Assembly: GCF_965222285.1 (NCBI RefSeq)
Contig: NZ_OZ244942.1
Span: 1,736,001-1,800,000, forward strand
Source of the DNA: Tepidicaulis sp002389665
GTDB lineage: Bacteria; Pseudomonadota; Alphaproteobacteria; Parvibaculales; Parvibaculaceae
Length of the DNA: 64,000 nucleotides
Direction: 5' to 3'
Under the pieces are notes generated by a model, which saw only the letters and a list, made by a program, of their open reading frames with translations, was not told the DNA's origin and did not search any database. Both the position numbers and the translations under genes were made by a program. Below, piece after piece: positions 16,714 through 24,289 of this stretch (position 1 is its first letter; each line of letters begins with the position of its first letter).

Positions 16714-17202
16714 TTAACGCTTGGAGAACTGGAAGCTCCGGCGGGCTTTCGCGCGGCCGTATTTCTTACGTTCCACAACGCGGCTGTCGCGGGTGAGGAA
16801 GCCATGCTTCTTCAGGACAGCGCGCAGGCCCGGCTCGTAATAGGTCAGCGCGCGGGAAAGACCATGGCGGATCGCCCCGGCCTGGCCCGACAGGCCGCCG
16901 CCGGTCACGGTCGCCATGATGTCGAACTGGTTTTCGCGGCCAGCCACGGTGAGCGGCTGGTTGATCACCATGCGCAGCACGGGACGGGCGAAATAGCGCT
17001 CGAATTCCTTACCGTTGATGACGATGCGGCCGGAGCCCGGCTTCACCCACACACGAGCGATGGCGTCTTTCCGGCGGCCCGTGGCGTAGGAACGGCCCTG
17101 GGCGTCGATCTTCGGCTCGGCCTGAACGGCAGCTTCGGCGGCAGCGCCGTCATTGCCCAGCGCGCCTTTGAGATCCTCAAGAGTGGTGCGTTCTTCTGTC
17201 AT
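16714..17202 (-). CDS. rpsI: 30S ribosomal protein S9
   Basis: S9 is a small-subunit ribosomal protein whose C-terminal tail reaches the P-site tRNA. The 162-residue sequence has the S9 core (YATGRRKDAIARVWVKPGSG, INQPLTVAGR, GGLSGQAGAIRHGLSRAL, GFLTRDSRVVERKKYGR) and the universal SKR ending. An acidic, Ala-rich N-terminal extension of about 35 residues is typical of alphaproteobacteria. It follows rplM by 3 bases in the standard L13-S9 operon. Confidence 0.98.
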   Translation of the reverse strand: MTEERTTLEDLKGALGNDGAAAEAAVQAEPKIDAQGRSYATGRRKDAIARVWVKPGSGRIVINGKEFERYFARPVLRMVINQPLTVAGRENQFDIMATVTGGGLSGQAGAIRHGLSRALTYYEPGLRAVLKKHGFLTRDSRVVERKKYGRAKARRSFQFSKR

Positions 17203-17205
17203 AGC

Positions 17206-17670
17206 TTACGCACTCCGCGTGTTCTTGGGGTTGAGGGAAGCGATGTCGAGCTTCGCAGGCTTTTGAGCCTCATGCGGGTGCTCGGAACCGCCATAGACAT
17301 GCAGGTTGGAGAACTGCCGGCGCGAAAGCGGGCCGCCCGGAAGCATGCGTTTCACGGCAAGCTCGATCACCCGGTTGGGGTGGTCGCCGCCCAGAACTTT
17401 TTCCGGCGTGGTTTCCTTGATACCGCCGGGATGGCCCGTGTGGCGGTAATACACCTTGTCCGTCAATTTGCGGCCCGTCAGAGCCACTTTGTCGGCATTG
17501 ATGACAATCACGTTGTCGCCGCAGTCGATATGCGGGGTGAAGGTCGGCTTGTGTTTGCCGCGCAGACGCATCGCGATGATGGACGCCAAACGCCCAAGCA
17601 CCAGCCCTTCGGCGTCGATAAGCACCCAGTTTTTCTCGACTTCTGCGGTTTTGGCTGAATAGGTCTTCAT
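17206..17670 (-). CDS. rplM: 50S ribosomal protein L13
   Basis: L13 is an early-assembly protein of the large ribosomal subunit. The 154-residue protein shows KNWVLIDAEGLVLGRLAS, GDNVIVINADKVALTGRK, YYRHTGHPGG and VKRMLPGGPLSR, all family hallmarks. ATG at 17670 gives the usual MKTYSAK start; an in-frame TTG two codons upstream is less likely. It leads the rplM-rpsI operon. A likely promoter lies at 17728-17754, and a small GC-rich hairpin in the leader (17700-17714) could be a control element. Confidence 0.97.
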   Translation of the reverse strand: MKTYSAKTAEVEKNWVLIDAEGLVLGRLASIIAMRLRGKHKPTFTPHIDCGDNVIVINADKVALTGRKLTDKVYYRHTGHPGGIKETTPEKVLGGDHPNRVIELAVKRMLPGGPLSRRQFSNLHVYGGSEHPHEAQKPAKLDIASLNPKNTRSA

Positions 17671-17699
17671 GCTCAATCCCAGTCAAATCGCTTCAAGCA

Positions 17700-17714
17700 G
17701 GGGCGTCATGCCCC
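17700..17714 (-). promoter_or_regulatory. Leader hairpin upstream of rplM
   Basis: GGGGC-GTCAT-GCCCC forms a 5-bp stem with a 5-base loop between the predicted promoter and the rplM start, about 30 bases from the start codon. L13 operons are autoregulated in some bacteria through the leader, so this is a candidate. The core also resembles the GTCATGCCCCG repeat at 21049, so it may simply be a repeat remnant. Confidence 0.35.
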
Positions 17715-17727
17715 GTTTGAGCCGCTT

Positions 17728-17754
17728 TCTATGGGAGGCGGGCCGGACAGTCAA
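17728..17754 (-). promoter_or_regulatory. Probable housekeeping promoter of rplM-rpsI
   Basis: On the minus strand TTGACT (17749-17754) is followed after 15 bases by CATAGA (17728-17733), a plausible housekeeping-sigma promoter about 60 bases before rplM. The spacer is shorter than the usual 17 bases. Confidence 0.45.
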
Positions 17755-17800
17755 CGGAAATCGGCCTGAAAAAGCGCGTAAATGCAGCAACTTAAAGAAG

Positions 17801-17816
17801 CGGTATTATAATACCG
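17801..17816. repeat. Perfect 16-bp AT-centred palindrome
   Basis: CGGTATTATAATACCG is a perfect palindrome with no loop, placed 3 bases beyond the stop of the thioesterase gene and about 50 bases upstream of the rplM -35 box. It has no T-run on either side, which argues against an intrinsic terminator and makes a dimeric-protein binding site possible. Confidence 0.5.
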
Positions 17817-17819
17817 TGT

Positions 17820-18266
17820 TTATGACTTTTCCGGGGGAATGGAATAGGTCACCTGGGCGTGGGCGGCGGGCCGCCCCTCCTCGCCTTCCGACCAGATCGT
17901 CACATCCCCGACCGCCAGGCGCTGGCCAAGCTTCATGATCCGCGCTTCCGCCAGAAGGTCGCCGGGCGCGGGTTTGCGCATGAAATTGATGGTGAGATTG
18001 GTCGTCACCGCCAGCGCCACCTTACCGATATGAGCCAGAATGGCGGCATACATGGCGTGATCGGCGAGCCCCATCATGGCCGGGCCGGAAATCGTGCCGC
18101 CCGGGCGCAAATTGCGCTCGGCAAAGGAAAGGCGCAGCCGCGCGCGCATCGGCCCGACTTCCTCCGTGCGCGTGCCGCGCTCGCCCTCCTGCATTTGCGG
18201 AAAAACCTCCGCCAGATAGGCATCGACCTCCGCGGCGCTCATCACCGGCTTTGTCGCTCTTGTCAT
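17820..18266 (-). CDS. PaaI family (hotdog fold) acyl-CoA thioesterase
   Basis: This 148-residue protein has the single hotdog-fold pattern of the PaaI thioesterases: GGTISGPAMMGLADHAMYAAIL, where the central helix and the catalytic acidic D sit, then LTINFMRKPAPGDLLAEARI. It would hydrolyse an acyl-CoA thioester in the cytoplasm; substrate is unknown. The start has AAAGGGG upstream. It diverges from an enoyl-CoA hydratase gene, which is consistent with fatty or aromatic acyl-CoA metabolism but does not prove it. Confidence 0.88.
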   Translation of the reverse strand: MTRATKPVMSAAEVDAYLAEVFPQMQEGERGTRTEEVGPMRARLRLSFAERNLRPGGTISGPAMMGLADHAMYAAILAHIGKVALAVTTNLTINFMRKPAPGDLLAEARIMKLGQRLAVGDVTIWSEGEEGRPAAHAQVTYSIPPEKS

Positions 18267-18364
18267 TTTTACCCCTTTTGCCGCTCAGCCCTTTGCATAA
18301 ACAACACCTGACGCCAGGCCGCGCGGACACTATCATGGCCGAAACGGAAAAAGGGAGACGGGAA

Positions 18365-19186
18365 ATGAGCGAAGCTGCAAAGGCGCCGGAAACGGCCATG
18401 CCGGTTCTGCTGCGCGAGGATAAAGGCGCTATCGCCACCTTGACCCTCAACCGCCCCAAAGCCCGCAACAGTCTTTCCGAGGAACTAATGCAGGCTGTGC
18501 TCGGCGAGGTGGAGAAGATCGGCGCCGACCCGGATCTCAAGGTCATCATCCTGAAAGCCAATGGGCCGGGCTTTTGCGCCGGCCATGACTTAAAGGAACT
18601 GACCGCCGCCCGCACGGAAGGCGACAAAGGCCGGGCCTATTACACCCGCATCATGAAGCTCTGCAGCCGGATGATGCAGGCCATCGTGCAATGCCCGAAG
18701 CCGGTCATCGCGCAGGTGCACGGCATTGCGACGGCGGCAGGCTGCCAGCTCGTCGCCTCCTGCGATCTGGCCATTGCCGCCCATGAAGCGAAGTTTGCCA
18801 CGCCCGGCGTCAATATCGGTCTTTTCTGCTCGACGCCCATGGTCGCCCTGTCGCGCAATGTAACGCGCAAGCACGCGATGGAAATGCTGCTTCTGGGCGA
18901 AATGATCGACGCGGCGCGCGCCGCCGAATTCGGTCTGATCAACCGCGCCGTCTCAGCAGACACCCTGGAAGCGGAAGTCGAAAAAATGGCGGCGACCATT
19001 GCCGCCAAATCGCGCCTCACGGTCGAGATCGGCAAGACCGCTTTTTACGAACAGCTCGAAAAGCGCCTGGGCGATGCCTATGACTATGCAAGCGACGTGA
19101 TGGTGCACAACATGCTCGCGCACGATGCCGAAGAAGGCATCGGCGCCTTCATCGAAAAACGCGACCCCGTTTGGGAAAACAGATAA
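18365..19186 (+). CDS. Enoyl-CoA hydratase/isomerase family protein (ECHDC3-like)
   Basis: This is a crotonase-fold protein of 273 residues. IATLTLNRPKARNSLSEEL opens the fold, FCAGHDLKEL forms the first oxyanion-hole segment, and VHGIATAAGCQLVASCDLAIA forms the second. The segment GLFCSTPMVALSRNV and the spacing resemble the ECHDC3 branch, in which the usual catalytic glutamates are not both present; here the second position lies in ATPGVNIGLFCS, with no Glu. Hydratase activity is therefore uncertain. ATG at 18365 follows a purine-rich GGGAGACGGGA; starts at 18251 or 18335 would overlap the upstream promoter region. The CoA-binding protein gene starts 40 bases downstream. Confidence 0.88.
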   Translation: MSEAAKAPETAMPVLLREDKGAIATLTLNRPKARNSLSEELMQAVLGEVEKIGADPDLKVIILKANGPGFCAGHDLKELTAARTEGDKGRAYYTRIMKLCSRMMQAIVQCPKPVIAQVHGIATAAGCQLVASCDLAIAAHEAKFATPGVNIGLFCSTPMVALSRNVTRKHAMEMLLLGEMIDAARAAEFGLINRAVSADTLEAEVEKMAATIAAKSRLTVEIGKTAFYEQLEKRLGDAYDYASDVMVHNMLAHDAEEGIGAFIEKRDPVWENR

Positions 19187-19226
19187 GCGCCGGAACGAAA
19201 CCGCCTTAAAAAACACGCGAGCCCCC

Positions 19227-19709
19227 ATGTCCGAGACTTCTTACACGAGCGACTATCTCGCCGGGATTTTGAAATCCGCAAAGACCATCGCCATGGTCGG
19301 CGCGTCGCCGAAATCCATCCGCCCGAGTTATATCGTGATGAAGTACCTTCAAAAGAAAGGCTACCGCGTCATTCCGGTCAATCCGGGCGTGGCGGGCCAG
19401 GAAATTCTGGGCGAGAAAGTCTATGCCTCGCTGAGCGATATTCCGGAGAAGGTGGATATGGTCGATATTTTCCGCTCGAGCGAGGCGGCCGGTCCCATTG
19501 TCGATGAAGCCATCGCCATCGGCGCGAGTTCCGTCTGGATGCAGATCGGCGTCATCAATCCGGAGGCCGCCGCAAAAGCGGAAGCGGCCGGCCTTAAAAC
19601 CGTGATGGACCGGTGCCCGAAAATCGAATACTCCCGCCTTTCAGGCGAGGCCGGTTGGATGGGCATCAATTCCAATCTGGTCAGCACACGCAGACAGCAC
19701 CTGCTTTAA
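19227..19709 (+). CDS. CoA-binding domain protein (YccU type)
   Basis: This 160-residue stand-alone CoA-binding Rossmann domain carries TIAMVGASPKSIRPSYIVMKY near the start, GYRVIPVNPG, VDIFRSSEAAGPIVDEAI, SVWMQIGVIN and VMDRCPKIEY. The family is common, usually 130-160 residues, and its cellular role is not settled. The ATG at 19227 was preferred to an upstream frame that overlaps the hydratase gene. It lies 51 bases before the O-acetylhomoserine sulfhydrylase gene in the same direction; the adjacency recurs in related bacteria. Confidence 0.9.
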   Translation: MSETSYTSDYLAGILKSAKTIAMVGASPKSIRPSYIVMKYLQKKGYRVIPVNPGVAGQEILGEKVYASLSDIPEKVDMVDIFRSSEAAGPIVDEAIAIGASSVWMQIGVINPEAAAKAEAAGLKTVMDRCPKIEYSRLSGEAGWMGINSNLVSTRRQHLL

Positions 19710-19760
19710 ATCAACGTCCATAAGCGCGGCACCCGCGCAATAAATAATGGGGAGTCTTCC

Positions 19761-21035
19761 ATGCCGGAGTACAGTTTCGACACTCTTTCCATCCATGCCG
19801 GCGCCAAGCCGGACCCGGCCACGGGCGCGCGCACAACACCCATCTATCAGACGACCTCCTTCGTCTTCGACGACGTGGACCATGCCGCAAGCCTCTTCAA
19901 CCTGCAGCAATTCGGCAATATCTATACGCGCATCACGAACCCGACGACGGCGGTTCTGGAAGAACGCGTGGCGGCGCTGGAAGGCGGCGCGGCAGGTCTT
20001 GCCACGGCCTCCGGCCACGGCGCGCAGCTCCTGATCTTCCACACGCTGCTGCAGCCCGGCGATCACTTCGTTGCCTGCAAGAAACTCTATGGCGGCTCCA
20101 TCACGCAGTTCAGCCAGTCCTTCCAGAAATTCGACTGGCATGTGGACTGGGCCGAAACGCCGGATGCCGACGGCATCAAGGCCGCGATCACGCCGAAGAC
20201 GAAAGCCGTCTTCATCGAAAGCCTCGCCAATCCGGGCGGTGTCATCATGGATATCGAAGCGATCGCCAAGGTCGCTCATGACGCGGGCGTGCCGCTTATC
20301 GTCGATAATACCCTGGCCTCGCCCTATCTCTGCCAGCCGATCAAGCACGGCGCGGATATCGTCGTTCATTCAGCAACGAAATTCCTCGGCGGGCATGGTA
20401 ACTCGATGGGCGGCATCATCGTCGATGCGGGCACGTTCGACTGGTCGGCCAGCGACAAATACCCGAGCCTCTCGCAGCCCAACGAGGCCTATCACGGCAT
20501 GAAGCTGCATGAGACCTTCGGCAATATCGCCTTCGCCATCACCTGCCGGGTGATCGGCCTGCGCGATCTCGGCCCCGCCATCTCGCCCTTCAATTCCTTC
20601 ATGCTGATCACCGGCATCGAAACCCTGCCGCTGCGCATGCAGCGCCATTCGGAAAACGCGCTGAAAGTCGCCGAGTTTCTGGAAAGCCACAAGGAAGTAA
20701 GCTGGGTGTCTTATGCGGGCCTGAAGAACAGCGCCTATTACGATGCCCACCAGAAATATTGCCCGAAGGGTGCCGGCGCGGTGTTCACCTTCGGCGTGAA
20801 AGGCGGCTATGAGGCAGGCGTCAAACTCGTCAACGGCATCGAGCTTTTCAGCCACCTTGCCAATGTCGGCGACACGCGCAGCCTGATCATCCACCCCGCC
20901 TCCACCACGCACCGCCAGCTCAATGAAGCGCAGCAGGAAGCGGCGGGCGCCGGGCCGGACGTGATCCGTCTGTCCGTGGGGCTCGAAGATGCAAGCGACC
21001 TCATCGCCGATCTCGACAAGGCGCTGAAAGCCTAG
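19761..21035 (+). CDS. O-acetylhomoserine sulfhydrylase (Cys/Met metabolism PLP enzyme)
   Basis: This 424-residue PLP enzyme has the signatures of O-acetylhomoserine aminocarboxypropyltransferase (MetY/Met17 group): YSFDTLSIHAG, TPIYQTTSFVF, YTRITNPT, ASGHGAQLL, DNTLASPYLCQP, and the PLP lysine in VVHSATKFLGGHG. The C-terminal end has HPASTTHRQL and IRLSVGLED. It makes homocysteine from O-acetylhomoserine and sulfide, a direct-sulfhydrylation route to methionine. GGGGAG lies 7 bases before the start. A strong terminator follows. No SAM riboswitch is visible in the 51-base gap upstream. Confidence 0.95.
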   Translation: MPEYSFDTLSIHAGAKPDPATGARTTPIYQTTSFVFDDVDHAASLFNLQQFGNIYTRITNPTTAVLEERVAALEGGAAGLATASGHGAQLLIFHTLLQPGDHFVACKKLYGGSITQFSQSFQKFDWHVDWAETPDADGIKAAITPKTKAVFIESLANPGGVIMDIEAIAKVAHDAGVPLIVDNTLASPYLCQPIKHGADIVVHSATKFLGGHGNSMGGIIVDAGTFDWSASDKYPSLSQPNEAYHGMKLHETFGNIAFAITCRVIGLRDLGPAISPFNSFMLITGIETLPLRMQRHSENALKVAEFLESHKEVSWVSYAGLKNSAYYDAHQKYCPKGAGAVFTFGVKGGYEAGVKLVNGIELFSHLANVGDTRSLIIHPASTTHRQLNEAQQEAAGAGPDVIRLSVGLEDASDLIADLDKALKA

Positions 21036-21048
21036 CCGCCCGCAACAC

Positions 21049-21085
21049 CGTCATGCCCCGCTTTATGCGGGGCATGACGTTTTCT
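21049..21085 (+). terminator. Intrinsic terminator built on a CGTCATGCCCCGC palindrome
   Basis: CGTCATGCCCCGC and GCGGGGCATGACG form a perfect 13-bp stem with loop TTTAT and are followed by TTTTCT. It ends the O-acetylhomoserine sulfhydrylase transcript. The stem is similar to widespread alphaproteobacterial GTCATGCCC palindromes. Confidence 0.93.
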
Positions 21086-21100
21086 ATAAACTGGAAAACC

Positions 21101-22156
21101 CTACCGCCGCGCGCTCAGATGCAGGTGGAGCAGCGCCGCGCCGAGCACCAGCATCGCGCCGCCCTGATGGATCACTCCGAGGGGAATGGGCACGACGGCC
21201 AGCAGCGTCCAGATACCGAGCACCACCTGCAGCAAAATAGCCGCCATCAAAAGATGCCCGCTCAGCTTCACCGCGCGCGGCGCGCTCTTCAGCGTGAAAA
21301 GGTGATAAAGCGCAAACGCGGTGATCGCATAAGCCACCATGCGGTGATCGAACTGCACGGTGATGTGGTTCTCGAAGAAATTCACCCACCAGGGCGACAG
21401 GTCGAAAAGCCCGCGCGGGATGATCCGGTCATCCATGAGCGGCCAGGTATTATAGGCATGCCCTGCCCGCAGCCCCGCCACGAAACCGCCCAGCAGCACC
21501 TGACAGAAGATGGCGCCCGTGAGCACCGCCGCGCGCTTTGCGGTCCCGGTCCAGGTCAGCGCCTGGCCGAGCGTGCCGCGCAGAAGATCGAGCGCCACCC
21601 AGAAAATGTAAGCGGCAATGACAAAGGCAAGGCCCAGATGCGCGGTCAGCCGGTATTGACTCACATCCACCCGGTCCACGAGCCCGCTCATCACCATGTA
21701 CCAGCCAAGCGCGCCCTGCAGCCCGCCCAGCACGAACATGGCCGCAAGCTTCGGCACCAGCTGGCGCTCGACGCGCTTCGTTGCCAGGAAGAAAACGAAC
21801 GGCACGAAGAACGCAAAGCCGATGAAGCGGCCGAGGAACCTGTGTCCCCATTCCCACCAATAGATGTATTGGAACTCGGCCAGGCTCATGCCTTTGTTGA
21901 CGAGCTGATATTCGGGGATCTGCCGGTACTTCTCGAATTCCTCCAGCCAATGCTCTTCGGAAAGCGGCGGGATGGCGCCCATGACCGGCTTCCACTCGGT
22001 AATCGAAAGGCCGGATTCGGTCAGCCGCGTCGCCCCGCCCACAATCACCATGCAAAAGATCAGCGCCGCCACCGTGAAAAGCCAATAGGCAATGGGCCGG
22101 CGGGCGGCAATCTGCCGGGCTGTGGGCCCGTTATGGGGAAGGACGGCATCGCTCAT
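21101..22156 (-). CDS. ctaA: Heme A synthase (COX15/CtaA family)
   Basis: CtaA oxidises the C8 methyl group of heme O to make heme A for aa3-type cytochrome oxidase, in the inner membrane. The 351-residue protein has about eight transmembrane segments and the conserved ligand histidines in EWGHRFLGR, LTAHLGLAF, QFDHRMVAY and VIHQGGAML. The segments VGGATRLTESGLSITEWKPV and HAYNTWPLMDDR are typical of the Cox15-like alphaproteobacterial form. The ATG at 22156 was chosen; a longer frame to 22309 adds a non-conserved polar region with no ribosome site. Confidence 0.96.
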   Translation of the reverse strand: MSDAVLPHNGPTARQIAARRPIAYWLFTVAALIFCMVIVGGATRLTESGLSITEWKPVMGAIPPLSEEHWLEEFEKYRQIPEYQLVNKGMSLAEFQYIYWWEWGHRFLGRFIGFAFFVPFVFFLATKRVERQLVPKLAAMFVLGGLQGALGWYMVMSGLVDRVDVSQYRLTAHLGLAFVIAAYIFWVALDLLRGTLGQALTWTGTAKRAAVLTGAIFCQVLLGGFVAGLRAGHAYNTWPLMDDRIIPRGLFDLSPWWVNFFENHITVQFDHRMVAYAITAFALYHLFTLKSAPRAVKLSGHLLMAAILLQVVLGIWTLLAVVPIPLGVIHQGGAMLVLGAALLHLHLSARR

Positions 22157-22347
22157 GGCACCGGAAATAGCGCGATCGGGCCGAACCAACAAGAAAAAGC
22201 GGCCTGAAACGGCCCGCCTCCGCCTGTGACCCGATGGCGCAGTTTCCCGCGCTGAGGCTGGCCACCCTCCCCCGGAAATGCCATATACGGGGAAAGCTTG
22301 CGGCCCCATCCGGGGACCCAGCGAATGCCAGCTAACGAAAGACCGTC

Positions 22348-22581
22348 ATGCCCGCTTCTTCTTCCCGGCTGCCCATGCGCCTTAGAAAACTGATCGGCAC
22401 CTTTTTGCTGGTGGCCTGGATCATCGCCTACACGGTGCTGGCGGTCACGCTGGGCACGGCCTCTTTCTTCCCGCAGCATGTGGCCGTGCTGCTTGTCTAT
22501 TACGTCGTGGCGGGCATCGCCTGGATCTTCCCCGTGCGCTACTTGCTCGCCTGGATGCAAAAGCCGGACACCCCCGCCTAA
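22348..22581 (+). CDS. DUF2842 family small membrane protein
   Basis: This small protein of 77 residues has two transmembrane helices: LIGTFLLVAWIIAYTVLAVTL and VAVLLVYYVVAGIAWIFPV. It ends in the conserved LLAWMQKPD, which matches the alphaproteobacterial DUF2842 family. A start at M10 (22375) would give the common length of about 68 residues. It diverges from ctaA, next to which it is often found. No function is known. Confidence 0.85.
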   Translation: MPASSSRLPMRLRKLIGTFLLVAWIIAYTVLAVTLGTASFFPQHVAVLLVYYVVAGIAWIFPVRYLLAWMQKPDTPA

Positions 22582-22670
22582 GCGCTGCTTGCACGCCCGC
22601 CGCCGCTTCTGCCACTCTGCCCGCAATCAACAACGACCCGGCGGCAAGCCGGCAACAGGGGCAAGGGCAT

Positions 22671-23894
22671 ATGCGCATCGCAATCGAGAACGGCCATCTC
22701 TTCGACACGGAGACGTTGGATTTTACCGGCGAAGCAACACTCGTCCTCGAAGACGGGGTGATCGCCGGTATTGGCGAAAAAGCCGCCTCCGCCGATCTGC
22801 GCATCAACGCCAACGGGCAATACGTCATGCCGGGTCTCATCGACGCGCATATCCACCTGCGTCTTGCGACCATGGATTTCCGCAAACTCGCCGCCTGGTC
22901 GGAAGTCGAGTTCGGCCTGCATATGGCACGGCTTGCGCGCGAAACGCTGGAGCGCGGCTTTACCAGCGTGCGCGATATTGGCGGCGAGGTGGAAGGCATC
23001 ATCCGCGCCATTTCAAGCGGCCTGCTGGAGGGCCCGCGCATCACCCGCGCCGGACGCATGATCTCTCAGACAGGCGGCCATGGGGATGCGGAAGGCGGCG
23101 CCCGGCCCGTGCCGGATTGCGCCTGCCAGATGCGCCATACCGCTTTCGGTATTGTCGCCGACGGCGCGGATGCGGTGCGCAAAGCCGCCCGGCACAATCT
23201 GCGCGACGGCTCCGACTTTCTGAAAATCCATGTCTCAGGCGGTGTGGCAACGCCAAGCGATCCCTTGGAATGCACCCAGTACACGGCGGAGGAAATCGCC
23301 GCCGCCGTCACCGAAGCGCGCAATCGCCACACCTACGTGGCCGCCCATGCCTATACGCCGGACGCTATCAAGCTTGCGGTGGCAAACGGTGTTCATTCCA
23401 TCGAGCATGGCAATCTCATCGACAAGGAAGCCGCGGAAGCCGTCGCCAAAGCCGGCGCGGTCATGGTCCCCACGCTTGCCACCTATGAAGCGATGTTCGA
23501 ATTCGGCGCGGCGCTGAAACTGCCCGCCCGCAACCGGGAAAAGAACAAGGCGGTTTACGACGCAGGCCTTGCCTCACTGGAAATCGCGCGGGAAGCCGGT
23601 GTCACGCTCGGCTTCGGCACCGATCTTATCGGAGAAACGCAGAACCGGCAGAACCGGGAATTCGCCATCCGCGCGGAAGTGGAACCGGCGCGCGACATCC
23701 TGCGCGCGGTTTATCACGTCAATCCGGCGCTCTGCCGGCTGGAGGGGAAAGCGGGCACGCTCGCGCCCGGCGCCTTTGGCGATGTCGTCATCGCCCGGCG
23801 GAACCCTTGCGAGGACATCCGGCATCTGGCCGATGCCGCCGTCTTCTCGCACATCATCAAAGACGGCAAGCCGGTAACCCGGCCTGGCGCCTGA
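22671..23894 (+). CDS. Amidohydrolase family protein (imidazolonepropionase/prolidase-like)
   Basis: This is a 407-residue metal-dependent amidohydrolase. Metal-site residues can be followed in order: PGLIDAHIHL (HxH), FLKIHVSGG (carbamylated lysine), YVAAHAYTPD, VHSIEHG and GFGTDLIGE (terminal Asp). The arrangement is that of a binuclear enzyme of the Xaa-Pro dipeptidase/imidazolonepropionase-like group; substrate is likely a small N-acylated amino acid or dipeptide but cannot be fixed. No signal peptide, so cytoplasmic. The ribosome site GGGGCAAGGG precedes the ATG. Confidence 0.93.
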   Translation: MRIAIENGHLFDTETLDFTGEATLVLEDGVIAGIGEKAASADLRINANGQYVMPGLIDAHIHLRLATMDFRKLAAWSEVEFGLHMARLARETLERGFTSVRDIGGEVEGIIRAISSGLLEGPRITRAGRMISQTGGHGDAEGGARPVPDCACQMRHTAFGIVADGADAVRKAARHNLRDGSDFLKIHVSGGVATPSDPLECTQYTAEEIAAAVTEARNRHTYVAAHAYTPDAIKLAVANGVHSIEHGNLIDKEAAEAVAKAGAVMVPTLATYEAMFEFGAALKLPARNREKNKAVYDAGLASLEIAREAGVTLGFGTDLIGETQNRQNREFAIRAEVEPARDILRAVYHVNPALCRLEGKAGTLAPGAFGDVVIARRNPCEDIRHLADAAVFSHIIKDGKPVTRPGA

Positions 23895-23906
23895 GATACA
23901 GGGTAA

Positions 23907-23987
23907 TCAGTCGAGCCGGCCGAAGCTGATGAAATTCAGCGCCAGAACGGCAACCAGGAAAATCGCAATAGCGTAAATCGCAACCAT
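23907..23987 (-). CDS. Candidate 26-residue single-helix membrane microprotein
   Basis: On the minus strand, ATG at 23987 opens 26 codons and a TGA stop. The first 18 residues are almost entirely hydrophobic (MVAIYAIAIFLVAVLALN), ending FISFGRLD, so a single transmembrane helix is predicted with a short polar tail. AAAGGG lies 9 bases before the start. It sits in the gap between the amidohydrolase and tRNA-Pro, downstream of the tRNA terminator, so it needs its own promoter. No homologue can be named. It may be real or a chance frame. Confidence 0.45.
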   Translation of the reverse strand: MVAIYAIAIFLVAVLALNFISFGRLD

Positions 23988-24055
23988 AGCGGCAGGCCCT
24001 TTCGGAGTTGATGCTGGCCCTTGGCATAATCAGCTTCGCGCCGGAAGGCAAGGCC

Positions 24056-24093
24056 TCCAAAAGAAAACCGGCCCTGGGAGCTCCCAGAGCCGG
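24056..24093 (-). terminator. Terminator downstream of tRNA-Pro
   Basis: On the minus strand CCGGCTCTGGGAG pairs with CTCCCAGGGCCGG with one mismatch (24068-24093) and is followed by TTTTCTTTTGG. It lies 7 bases beyond the tRNA 3' end. Confidence 0.85.
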
Positions 24094-24100
24094 CTTCAAA

Positions 24101-24177
24101 TGGTCGGAGCGGCCGGATTTGAACCGACGACCCCTTGTCCCCCAGACAAGTGCGCTACCGGGCTGCGCTACGCTCCG
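24101..24177 (-). tRNA. tRNA-Pro (GGG anticodon)
   Basis: A full cloverleaf is readable on the minus strand: acceptor CGGAGCG/CGCTCCG, D arm AGCGCAGCCCGGTAGCGCA, anticodon stem CTTGT/ACAAG with loop CTGGGGG (anticodon GGG), T arm GTCGG-TTCAAAT-CCGGC, discriminator A and encoded CCA. A terminator follows. Confidence 0.96.
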
Positions 24178-24289
24178 TCATTCCGGTAAGGGCTTAAGGG
24201 CAAAGACGGCCTCAAGCGGGGCGGACTATAGGGATGTGGCCTTGATCCGGCAATAGCTCTTTGGACCGAAAAAAGGCAAATATTCCAAA

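Noticed and set aside
19710..19760. SAM riboswitch before the O-acetylhomoserine sulfhydrylase gene
   Set aside because: The 51-base gap is too short and lacks the conserved motifs of SAM-I or SAM-II.
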